Part shown: positions 18,601 through 25,945 of the stretch, in pieces
Position numbering within the stretch: the stretch's first letter is position 1
Layout of the letters: each line of letters opens with the position of its first letter
NCBI GenBank assembly: GCA_021739765.1
Contig: JAIPBD010000002.1
Location: 62,001 to 126,000 of the forward strand
Direction of reading: 5' to 3'
Origin: Melioribacteraceae bacterium
GTDB taxonomy: Bacteria > Bacteroidota > Ignavibacteria > Ignavibacteriales > Melioribacteraceae
Length of the DNA stretch: 64,000 nucleotides
Notes under the pieces: generated by a model
What the model was told of the DNA's origin: nothing
Seen by the model: the letters and a program-made list of their open reading frames with translations, nothing else
Database searches by the model: none
Position numbers and translations under genes: made by a program

Positions 18601-18644
18601 CTCAAGGATTTACAAAATCACATAAAATGTTATTGCTGAAGTAA
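15621..18644 (+). CDS. T9SS-exported protein with choice-of-anchor A domain and propeller repeats
   Basis: 1007 residues. Signal peptide 1-20. Region 21-210 is a secreted module with TTYTQGGWG and multiple glycines, known from other large Bacteroidota-type surface proteins. Residues about 215-305 form a DUF11-like repeat, 310-570 a choice-of-anchor A domain (SSDTEGRMAVGESAKFSNYS), and about 600-900 a seven-bladed BNR-type propeller with recurring AGTWGxGLFxSxDxGxSW units. Residues from about 920 form a type IX sorting domain (NNYPNPFNPTTNIKFSVPQ). Likely cell-surface or released. ATG with AGAGGG upstream. Ligand unknown. Confidence 0.85.
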   Translation: MKRLLTIMLLVASSIFTYGQECDLEGMTTYTQGGWGSPSNSTPGSIRDEHFATVYPNGLILSGVHTITITSANAIENLLPGGGKPDHIDEDWTNPVKINGGGKNKITDIYDQGGVLVSQIIAAKLNMDFSEAGFLGPSDKKLGSLKFKSGEFEDMTIAEFLDLAIAAVTSDEHKKYKGYSYSDFNEAATDINENFDNGEKDKRKFVCGEDEVDDSKVDLQISKVVDNETPENNDEIQFTITVTNSGDIDATNVEISDIFPEELTLISTSPSTGEFDTESMEWSIPTLAVSGSANLTINAVLEFVEVNNSIIDLGTAKDYNVFVIEDIEQPSSDTEGRMAVGESAKFSNYSIGDKLPEESGDVLIVGENLTYISGRIYNGNLVYGESTNFPDPDMASVDGDIIQGERIDFNKEERYLSQLSKDLSKREDNMEMDYKYLKVTLYGTDPVLNTFNLDPAILNEATDFEINAPNGSVVLVNLSDEESVEISGGFNVYGTDARNVLFNFYKVDNLVIDQIDLTGSVLAPNTDVNFVDGVQNGQMIAKSIVGKGQFNNALFIGNIPSDISITNSVEITACDQIDIDSKPNNGKNDEDDYAEISLTFSANVKTEEALGNSSGTWQFVGGFGQDEIVLSVVTDKDENTLAGTWGGKISRSTDAGANWNEIYSDTSSDFIWDIVVDGSSIFAATENGVILSKNNGVDWTTAGLDDFDIRALLKFENVLYAGTWGAGLFTSDDDGESWDEFNKGFETNVFHDLNVDGNDIIYAATFGDGIYKLPYEADTWEKLGLDYRYVWNIGISADNYIYAGTYGAGLFRSTDGGESFSKLFNGIRAQHIYSITIDANDNVYAGSWSNGVFVSDDLGDTFQSLGMNGFGVSVIYNSDKTPEKRAGFNNIYVGTGSGEIYWNSPVTSVSNQTNPIEFALKNNYPNPFNPTTNIKFSVPQATFVTLKVYDMLGREIRTLVNSTIAGGNHEVVWNGKDDNGSLVSTGLYLYRLETQGFTKSHKMLLLK

Positions 18645-18660
18645 AATTTCAATTTATACA

Positions 18661-18682
18661 ATGGGGCATTTAAAATGCCCCA
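18661..18682 (+). terminator. Rho-independent terminator
   Basis: ATGGGGCATTT (18661-18671) pairs with AAATGCCCCAT (18673-18683) around a very short loop, followed by TTTT. It lies 17 nt after the stop of the first T9SS protein gene and separates it from the second. Confidence 0.8.
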
Positions 18683-18804
18683 TTTTGATCTTGCGCAAAA
18701 TAGCCTCATCACATATTGATTTTTAAAGAATTTCACACTAATATTAAAATATCCAGCCGAAAAAGTTCATATAACTAGTTATTTCGAAATTTCAGGAGTA
18801 TCCG

Positions 18805-21800
18805 ATGAAAAAGTTTTTACGCTTTAATTCATTTTTTGTCTTCATTTATCTAATTTTAAGTTCGGTTGGAATTGCCCAATCAGCCTCAAATAACCTCGGT
18901 GAAGCAGGTGAATATAATGTTTACATCATTTATACCGGTGAGTTTTTGTCTTCTGATACCGAAGGCAGAATTGGCGTAGGTAATAATGCGCTTTTTAACA
19001 GATATGATATTGGTTTTAACTACCCAAATCCACCGCAAGATTTGGATGTTTTAGTTGTAGGAGGTAATCTCACATTTCAAGGATTTAGCAATATCCGAAA
19101 TGGCAATGCCGTTTATCGAGATACTCTTTATTCCGACCTTGACTCAGTTTCCATTCCGGAAGGCGAATTTATTCACGATGAAAGTCTGAATTTCTCATCG
19201 ACTTCACTCGCCGCTGCAAACTCCTCTCGACAGTGGAAACTAATTCCAGCTAATTCTACGGTCGACATTCAATCTTCAACAATAAATTTAAATGGATTTG
19301 ATCCAACTCTAAATGTATTTGAAGTTGATGGTTTTGAGTTGAGTAATGCAACTTCAATTAATATTGATGCTCCAACCGGCGCAACTGTATTGTTAAATAT
19401 TTCGGGAGATACATTATCGTTTAGCGGTGGAATGAGAGTAACTACAACTTCTCGCTCCAAAGTTTTATTAAATTATTATGAAGCGGATACACTCCACATA
19501 TCCGGAATTGAAGTGCTTGGTAGCATCTTGGCTCCATTCGCGAATGTTGAATTCACAAGCGGAGTTATTTATGGAAATGCAATTTTTTACTCATACAAAG
19601 GCGCCGGTCAATTTAACCACTCACCATTTACCGGAACAATAGAATATGAATCCTCCGAAATCTCGAGTGATTGTGAAGTCACAATTAAAAAAGTATTATC
19701 CGGCACACAATTTAAAGCAAAACCCAGCTGGTTTGGACACACGAATATTTGGGCAGGAACATTTCTCGGTTATGTAAATGGTCATTCAACAGAATTTTAC
19801 TGTGTTGATATTCAACATTGGTTGGAATTTAATAAGCCTTACGCACTTGATCAGGTTATCTCCGGTCAAATTAAATACATCGTCGATAATTATTATCCGA
19901 ACGTTCCATACACAAATTCTAATGGTCAGTTAAATAGAAATTACAAAGAAGCCGCTGCAATACAATCCGCAATTTGGCATTTTTCGGATGGGGTTGACCT
20001 TTCCGCGATTCAAACCAAAGATATACGGGAACGTGCTATTGAAATCGCCGAAGAGGCTCGCGATAAAAATCCTACTCCGGTAAAAACATTCGAAATCGTA
20101 CCTGCTTCGCAAGTTGTTTTTAATAATGCCTCAGCCTCTTTTAGGGTAACAATGAAAAAAGCCGACGGCTCTCCTGCGGCGAATTCAAGAGTTCTTGTTT
20201 CAACTACAGACGGGCAATTGAGTATCGAGGACGGAATTACAGACGCGAACGGTGAACTAAGTGTTACTCTCACACCGGCAAACGGCAGTGAGTCCGCAAA
20301 GGTTACATTTACAACTTACGATGGAATTATCCCTGCCGGTTCAAGATATTATAGAAAAAACGCTCAAACAATTGTAACAAACCGTCCGGTTGTTACTTGT
20401 TTTACTTCAACCGCAAAAGTGGTTTGGACCGATAATCCCACACCCGGCAACCGACTCCGATTCGATAATTTTAATGTTACCAATTCCGAAATTTCTGACA
20501 ATTGGTTAACCGATGTATATGTAATGGATAATCTCGCTTATGTTGCAACTCATAACAGTGGAATGGCGATATATAACATTGATTCTGAAACTTGGGAAAT
20601 CATGAATACCGCAAATCAAAACTTCAACTTCGACGCGGCTACTTCAATTCATGGTGTGGAATTTAACTCTTTCAAATATGATGGAATTGTCGGAAGCAAT
20701 GGACAAGGATTCGTTTATTATGATAGTTCAGAAGATAATGCAGAACACTACACTGCTTCAAATTCTGATTTTAACGGAAATACCGTTAATGATATTGAAA
20801 CACACGAATTTGATGGAAAATTTTATGCTGTTTTAGCACATGATGTCGGATATTCAATAATGGACTTGGATGCAAGGACATTCACAAATTTCAATCTTGC
20901 AAGTACTGAATTTCCGGGCGGACAAGCTACCAGAGTTCTATCGGATGATGACGGTGAGCTTTGGGTCGGCACAAATTATGGCTTGGCAAGAACCTCCGAT
21001 AATGGAAATACCTGGACTTATTACACTGCCGAAAACTCTGATCTGGTCGGAAATAATATCACCGCTCTTGCGTACGGTGACGGAAAGGTTTTTGTCGGAA
21101 CTTCGCATGACGGTCTCGCTCAATTTGACAAATCAAACAGTACTTGGACTGATTTGACGCTGAATATCAGTTCTCAACCGGTAACGGCGTTATTATATGC
21201 CGATGATAAATTATTCATCGGAAATTACGATCATGGATTGTACATCTATGACGGAGAAAATTTTGTTCAATATTCGAGCGTCGCTCCTAATAATGCGCCC
21301 AGTATCGTAAACTCATTAAATTTTGATGGAACGGAACTTTGGATCGCTACTCAAAACGGTTTATCAAGAACTATGAACGGAATTGCTCCTTCTACCGGTG
21401 AAGCGAAAATACTTCTTTCGGATGTTGAAACTTACAAAGGCGGAATCGCTACAGTAGCGGTTTCCATCGAACCAACTTCCGAAATATCTTACAACACTTT
21501 AACCGGAACAATAGTTTTTAATAATAATGAACTTGAGTTTACAGGGTTTAATCCCGGACCATTGATGAATGGAAGAAGAATAAAACTCTTGGATGAATCC
21601 GATCATCATTACACATTCAAAATTTTCGGCGGAAATGAACCAATAACGGAAGCCGGCGATCTATTCTATGTTTCTTGGAAAGTTAAAGATTCAAATCCGG
21701 ATGCCGGAATCAGCGCACTTTACGCTACAAGTTTCTTCGCGGGCGTTGGCAATGAATTGGATCACACAGATCTTGCAATTATTTCATTTTCACTTGAAGG

Positions 21801-22722
21801 ATCGGGAAATGCCGGTATTGGCGACGCTAATTTGGATGGAAATGTAGATCTATCCGATTTACTTAGTGTCGGTTATCATTTAGATTATGGTGGTGAATAC
21901 GAATTATCGGGTGACGGACTTTCGAATGCTGATGTAAATGAAGACAAGGCTGTAAATGCCGATGATATAGCAGCTTATATGTTTTATTTGCAAAACGGAT
22001 TATTCCCAAAAGTTGAAAACCCCGGAAACAATAGAGGAAAAATAACAACCGGAAGAACCAGGGTTGATCCAAGTGAATTTGCCTTGGGACTGAGGGTGGA
22101 AGGACTTGAAAAAGCGGCACAAGAAATTAGAAGTGTGAAAGTTACCCTTACTTACGATTCCTCTCTCCTCAATTTTGATTCATTCGAATCAGATAAAATT
22201 GCTGATGGAAATTATGTTAACGCAACGGAATCGGCGGAAGGAGTAGTTCAATTTACATTCGCTTCTCCAATCGACCGTGATAACGGTTTCGACATGGCTG
22301 ATATAGTTTTGAACTTCCCGCAAGAATCAATTCCTGAAGGAGCAAAAATTTCATCAACATATTCGATTAACGGCGGTGAATTTCAAACCGGACCGGTATT
22401 TTCAATTACCGCGACTGATGTTACGGAAATCGAAGTATTACCGACGGAATACTCCTTGTCTCAAAATTATCCTAATCCGTTTAATCCCGAAACCACTATC
22501 AAATTTACATTACCGCAAAAACAAAATGTATCTTTGAAAATATATGATGTTCTCGGAAGAGAAATCAAATCATTAATTCAAGGTGAATTTAACGCGGGCG
22601 TTCATACGTCCCGCTGGAACGGAACCGATAATTTCGGAGCCAAAGTCGCAACAGGAATTTATTTCTACAGGCTCGAAGCGGGAACATTTACCCAAACAAA
22701 CAAAATGATTCTTCTGAAATAA
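18805..22722 (+). CDS. T9SS-exported protein with thioester, cohesin-like and dockerin-like domains
   Basis: 1305 residues. Signal peptide 1-24; choice-of-anchor A domain about 30-280; predicted TQXA-type thioester domain about 288-425 with FYCVDIQHWLEF (Cys333) and AAAIQSAIWHFSDG (Gln387); Ig-like/Big_1 domain about 428-520; propeller-type repeats about 540-860; cohesin-like domain 866-998; dockerin-like pair of calcium loops 1006-1068 (DANLDGNVDLSDLL and DVNEDKAVNADD); second cohesin-like domain about 1088-1205; type IX sorting domain 1217-1305 (NYPNPFNPETTIKFTLPQ). ATG at 18805 with AGGAG 8 nt upstream. Its anchor A domain is shared with the preceding gene. Probably a surface adhesin; the ligand is unknown. 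Confidence 0.85.
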   Translation: MKKFLRFNSFFVFIYLILSSVGIAQSASNNLGEAGEYNVYIIYTGEFLSSDTEGRIGVGNNALFNRYDIGFNYPNPPQDLDVLVVGGNLTFQGFSNIRNGNAVYRDTLYSDLDSVSIPEGEFIHDESLNFSSTSLAAANSSRQWKLIPANSTVDIQSSTINLNGFDPTLNVFEVDGFELSNATSINIDAPTGATVLLNISGDTLSFSGGMRVTTTSRSKVLLNYYEADTLHISGIEVLGSILAPFANVEFTSGVIYGNAIFYSYKGAGQFNHSPFTGTIEYESSEISSDCEVTIKKVLSGTQFKAKPSWFGHTNIWAGTFLGYVNGHSTEFYCVDIQHWLEFNKPYALDQVISGQIKYIVDNYYPNVPYTNSNGQLNRNYKEAAAIQSAIWHFSDGVDLSAIQTKDIRERAIEIAEEARDKNPTPVKTFEIVPASQVVFNNASASFRVTMKKADGSPAANSRVLVSTTDGQLSIEDGITDANGELSVTLTPANGSESAKVTFTTYDGIIPAGSRYYRKNAQTIVTNRPVVTCFTSTAKVVWTDNPTPGNRLRFDNFNVTNSEISDNWLTDVYVMDNLAYVATHNSGMAIYNIDSETWEIMNTANQNFNFDAATSIHGVEFNSFKYDGIVGSNGQGFVYYDSSEDNAEHYTASNSDFNGNTVNDIETHEFDGKFYAVLAHDVGYSIMDLDARTFTNFNLASTEFPGGQATRVLSDDDGELWVGTNYGLARTSDNGNTWTYYTAENSDLVGNNITALAYGDGKVFVGTSHDGLAQFDKSNSTWTDLTLNISSQPVTALLYADDKLFIGNYDHGLYIYDGENFVQYSSVAPNNAPSIVNSLNFDGTELWIATQNGLSRTMNGIAPSTGEAKILLSDVETYKGGIATVAVSIEPTSEISYNTLTGTIVFNNNELEFTGFNPGPLMNGRRIKLLDESDHHYTFKIFGGNEPITEAGDLFYVSWKVKDSNPDAGISALYATSFFAGVGNELDHTDLAIISFSLEGSGNAGIGDANLDGNVDLSDLLSVGYHLDYGGEYELSGDGLSNADVNEDKAVNADDIAAYMFYLQNGLFPKVENPGNNRGKITTGRTRVDPSEFALGLRVEGLEKAAQEIRSVKVTLTYDSSLLNFDSFESDKIADGNYVNATESAEGVVQFTFASPIDRDNGFDMADIVLNFPQESIPEGAKISSTYSINGGEFQTGPVFSITATDVTEIEVLPTEYSLSQNYPNPFNPETTIKFTLPQKQNVSLKIYDVLGREIKSLIQGEFNAGVHTSRWNGTDNFGAKVATGIYFYRLEAGTFTQTNKMILLK

Positions 22723-22743
22723 AATCCTTAGTTTCACATTTAC

Positions 22744-22766
22744 TCCCCCGGATCGAAAGATCCGGG
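22744..22766 (+). terminator. Rho-independent terminator
   Basis: CCCCCGGATC pairs with GATCCGGGG around GAAA (22744-22766), a strong GC-rich stem with a tetraloop, followed by an AT-rich stretch (ATATATTTATT). It lies 22 nt after the stop of the 1305-residue protein gene. Confidence 0.85.
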
Positions 22767-23265
22767 GATATATTTATTCAACAGCCAATAGTTCCTTTCC
22801 CCCTCTTCTTAGCCTTGATCTTTATCATATTTTTAATTTCTGAGAAAAAGCAGGAATCCTATAGTTCAAATCTAACTGTAAAGAAAATTTTACTCAGCCG
22901 ACGCGGACATAAACAATTTCGATTACCTGAACCGTGATAATACTTTATTTGCTATTGGGGTTTAAATCAGCAGTGTAAGAAGGTGCAAGAGAAAAGTTCA
23001 ACTCTTCTAGAAGCAATTTCTATTCTCCAAAAGTTGAACTTTACTCTTATTCAACCAATTCTAAATTCTAACCTTTGTATTTGATTATGATAGAGAGTAT
23101 TTCATTAAGTTGTGACAGCTTTTCCCTTTTCTGAGAGTGATAATAGCGATTTCAGGCAGCTAAATCGTGAAAAAAACAAACATGGGTAAAAGCAAAAGTT
23201 ACAGTTCACAAACGCACAAAATTTGTATATTGGAATATTGACGACCACCAAAAGAAGGAATTAAA
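22767..23265. other. Long non-coding stretch with one stem-loop repeat
   Basis: About 500 nt without a credible gene on either strand. It contains copy 1 of the 53-nt stem-loop repeat (22992-23044). The remainder is AT-rich with no other structure I could support. The promoter of the SRPBCC gene must lie in its right end; AAGGA at about 23254 is the ribosome binding site. Confidence 0.5.
22992..23044. repeat. 53-nt stem-loop repeat, copy 1
   Basis: AAAGTTCAAC (22993-23002) is exactly complementary to GTTGAACTTT (23033-23042), a 10-bp stem with a 30-nt loop. About two thirds of positions match copy 2 at 23741-23793, which has the same length. Compared with copy 2, position 7 (T to C) and position 46 (A to G) change together and keep the pair. 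Confidence 0.6.
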
Positions 23266-23736
23266 ATGAAAGATTTATATAAAACCGAAAATTCTTTAGA
23301 CCCCGTACTCGTTTTGGAATTTGAAATAGATTCAGATATCGACTCGGTCTACAATGCGTGGACCGAGATTGATACATTTCAAAAATGGTTCTGTCCGACC
23401 GGTTTTTCAATCGCAAGGGCAGAAATGAATCCTGTGAATGGAGGTTTTTTTCGGATACACATGAAATCACCCGAAGGGGAAATCTATCCTACTAAAGGTG
23501 AATATATATTATTGGAAAAGCCCAACCGGATTGTTTACAAGGATTCCTGGGATGACGACAGAGAGAACAATGAACCGGTCACGACTGAAATTACTTTCAC
23601 AGTGGTAAATGCAAAAACTCTGATCAAATTATTTTCAAGTTTTTCAAGCGCCGAACAAAAAGAAAACATCCTAAATTCCGGTGTAGTTGACGGGTGGAAA
23701 ATGTTCTTAAATAATTTGAATGAGCTGCTGAAGTGA
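23266..23736 (+). CDS. SRPBCC/AHSA1 domain protein
   Basis: 156-residue START-like protein of the AHSA1 (activator of Hsp90 ATPase homologue) family. Typical features: FEIDSDIDSVYNAWTEIDTFQKWFCP near the start, a glycine-containing GGFFRIHM turn, EKPNRIVYKD, and the terminal helix DGWKMFLNNLNELL. The fold binds small hydrophobic ligands; the ligand is not predictable here. ATG with AAGGA upstream. A stem-loop repeat begins 5 nt after its stop codon. Relation to the ABC genes downstream is unclear. Confidence 0.85.
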   Translation: MKDLYKTENSLDPVLVLEFEIDSDIDSVYNAWTEIDTFQKWFCPTGFSIARAEMNPVNGGFFRIHMKSPEGEIYPTKGEYILLEKPNRIVYKDSWDDDRENNEPVTTEITFTVVNAKTLIKLFSSFSSAEQKENILNSGVVDGWKMFLNNLNELLK

Positions 23737-23740
23737 ACAC

Positions 23741-23793
23741 AAAAGTCCAACTTTTCCGGCAATAGTTAATTGTCCCCAAAATTTGGACTTTTT
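23741..23793. repeat. 53-nt stem-loop repeat, copy 2
   Basis: AAAAGTCCAA (23741-23750) pairs with TTGGACTTTT (23783-23792), followed by a T run. It starts 5 nt after the SRPBCC stop and could act as a terminator despite the roughly 32-nt loop. Same length as copy 1 with a compensatory change in the stem. Confidence 0.6.
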
Positions 23794-23993
23794 ACGCACG
23801 GCACTTTGATTCTAATTACCAACTTTTGATTTCGATTAGGATTATCACAATGAATAAGATTTTTTGTCTGATAGAAATAATACAGGCACAATTGTCTTAA
23901 AAGGATGTATAAAAGCAGCACTGATCACCAAAGTCGATCATTAGAACTCAGTTAGACTAAGCAAACCAACTCTAAAAACGAACATTCACGAAT

Positions 23994-24914
23994 ATGAAAG
24001 AGTATTTCTATTTACAATTTGTAATGGCTAACAGAAGGATTAGGGAAGTCGGCCTCAATCCCGTAGTTGGTTATATTTTGGGTTTAGCGGCTTTCATTTT
24101 TCTTTCCTACTACCTTTTTGAAAATTCTGAGTTTGCGAAATATTTGGTAATTCTATCTTGCTTAAGTTTGTTATTTAATCTTTCCGAGAAAAGAAGAACA
24201 GAATTTTTACTGGCAACATTCGGCAATAAATTAGAAAACCGGATACGGATTTTAGAGAATATAATTATCAGTCTTCCTTTTTTAATTGTCCTCATCTATT
24301 ACAATGCATTTCTTGAATCCTTATTATTATTAGGAATCGCAATACTCATTGCCGCGTTTACATTTCAAATAAATTTTAATTTCTCGATACCCACACCGTT
24401 TTCGAAAAGGCCGTTTGAGTTTTTAGTGGGTTTTAGGAAAACTTTTTTCATGTATCCGATCGCTTACATTTTGACGGGTCTCGCAATTAACGCGGATAAT
24501 CTGAACCTGGGCATCTTTTCGATGATACTGGTTTTTCTGACTGCATTGAATTACTACACAAAACCGGAGGATGAATTTTACATTTGGATACATGCTGAGA
24601 CTCCAAATACATTTTTACTGAATAAAATTATTACAGCAACAAAATATTCATCTCTTCTCGTTTTGCCCATTCTAGTTAGTCTTTTGATTTTTTTTCCGGC
24701 TGATTTTAAATGGCCTCTTCTAATTTTCATGTTTGGATTGTTGTTTATTTGGACAATTATTCTCGCCAAATATTCCGCATATCCGTTAAAAATGAACATT
24801 CCCGAAGGAATACTAATTGCGTTAAGTGTATATTTCCCGCCGCTATTATTGGCGGTTATGCCCTATTTATATTTCAAATCCATCAATAATTTAAAAGTAG
24901 TTTTGGATGATTAA
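23994..24914 (+). CDS. ABC transporter membrane subunit (putative exporter)
   Basis: 306 residues, very hydrophobic, with about eight likely transmembrane segments between residues 25 and 300 (for example VVGYILGLAAFIFLSYYLF and a cluster near the C-terminus). No conserved catalytic motif. I do not recognise the exact family; the role is inferred from the 8-nt overlap with the following ABC ATPase gene. Substrate unknown. ATG start with no strong Shine-Dalgarno. Reads like an ABC-2 type exporter permease. Confidence 0.65.
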   Translation: MKEYFYLQFVMANRRIREVGLNPVVGYILGLAAFIFLSYYLFENSEFAKYLVILSCLSLLFNLSEKRRTEFLLATFGNKLENRIRILENIIISLPFLIVLIYYNAFLESLLLLGIAILIAAFTFQINFNFSIPTPFSKRPFEFLVGFRKTFFMYPIAYILTGLAINADNLNLGIFSMILVFLTALNYYTKPEDEFYIWIHAETPNTFLLNKIITATKYSSLLVLPILVSLLIFFPADFKWPLLIFMFGLLFIWTIILAKYSAYPLKMNIPEGILIALSVYFPPLLLAVMPYLYFKSINNLKVVLDD

Positions 24915-25587
24915 AATTAGTGAACTCTGCAAATCTTATGGCAGCAACCAAGTTTTGAAAAGCATTAACTTTGAATTTAATAAAGGAAATGTTTACGGAA
25001 TAGTCGGTGAAAACGGTGCGGGAAAAACAACATTATTCCGCTGCATAGCCGGATTAGAGAACTACGAAGGCGAAATTGAATCCGAATTAAACCCTTTAAA
25101 AAATAATTTGGGATTACTTTTAACAGAGCCTTACTTTTTCGCAAAAATTACGGGTGGAGAGTATATCAAGTTGCTCTGTAATGCCCGTGGAATAACTGTG
25201 AATGACATTAAATCTAAAAATATTTTCGATTTGCCTTTAAATCAATATGCCTCAACTTATTCGACAGGAATGAAAAAGAAATTGGCATTAACGGCGATAT
25301 TACTTCAGGGGAATGAATATTTTATTCTTGATGAACCGTTTAACGGTGTTGATATTCAAAGCAACATTCTCTTAACGGAGATCATACTAAAACTTAAAAA
25401 CTTGAATAAAATTATTCTGATTTCTTCACATATTTTCTCCACATTGAGTGACACTTGCGATGAAATTCATTTGCTTAGAAAGGGTGAACAAATTAAATCA
25501 GTAGAGAAAAAAGAGTTTAAAGATCTGGAAGAGGAAATGAAGACTATCACAATCGGTAACCGGTTGGATAGGCTTGAACTGAGGTAA
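24907..25587 (+). CDS. ABC transporter ATP-binding protein
   Basis: 226-residue ABC ATPase. Walker A GENGAGKTT near residues 35-43, Q-loop region with LLLTEPYFF, signature STGMKKKLAL, Walker B YFILDEPFNGVD and H-loop ISSHIF. The signature lacks the usual LSGGQ wording but fits the ABC-2 exporter type. ATG start overlaps the permease gene by 8 nt, so they form one transporter. A degraded stem-loop repeat follows 28 nt after its stop. Confidence 0.92.
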   Translation: MIKISELCKSYGSNQVLKSINFEFNKGNVYGIVGENGAGKTTLFRCIAGLENYEGEIESELNPLKNNLGLLLTEPYFFAKITGGEYIKLLCNARGITVNDIKSKNIFDLPLNQYASTYSTGMKKKLALTAILLQGNEYFILDEPFNGVDIQSNILLTEIILKLKNLNKIILISSHIFSTLSDTCDEIHLLRKGEQIKSVEKKEFKDLEEEMKTITIGNRLDRLELR

Positions 25588-25945
25588 GTCCTTAATTTGA
25601 TTGAAGCAAATCCCAAAAGTCCAAATTTTCTGGCTATAGTTAAAAGTTTCTAGACTCGCAAAGCAATCTAATCAATTTGCAAAGATGACATTAAATAACA
25701 AACGTAACCTCTTTAATAGCTTATATTTGCCACTGCTATTTGAATTGTATGCATAAAGAACAGCGGCTATTCTTTTTTCAAAATGAGTCAATAATCAACT
25801 CAAATTTATAGTCACACCCCATAGATTTTCTACTAAGATTACAATTAAGCAAACCAAAGGCTGTGTTGGAAATTCGCAGAATTTAATCCGCGAAGTCAAT
25901 ATTGCCGGGTAAATACAATAAAATTAATTATCGAATAGGATTTGG
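25588..25945. other. Non-coding stretch upstream of the SulP gene
   Basis: 358 nt without a credible gene. It contains the partial repeat copy at 25615-25660. The SulP start is preceded by AGGATTTGG. No other supported structure. Confidence 0.5.
25615..25660. repeat. Partial copy 3 of the stem-loop repeat
   Basis: The first 29 nt read AAAAGTCCAAATTTTCTGGC then TATAGTTAA, matching copy 2 (23741 on) at nearly every position. The 3' arm is degraded (only GACT remains to pair with AGTC). It sits 28 nt after the ABC ATPase stop. Confidence 0.55.

Noticed and set aside
23850-23945. Two very short open frames (about 16 codons each) between the SRPBCC and ABC genes
   Set aside because: Too short, with poor ribosome binding sites and no conserved features; chance is the better explanation.
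25700-25745. TATATTTG resembling the Bacteroidota -7 promoter element TAnnTTTG
   Set aside because: No TTTG was found at the expected -33 distance, and such 8-mers are frequent in this AT-rich DNA.
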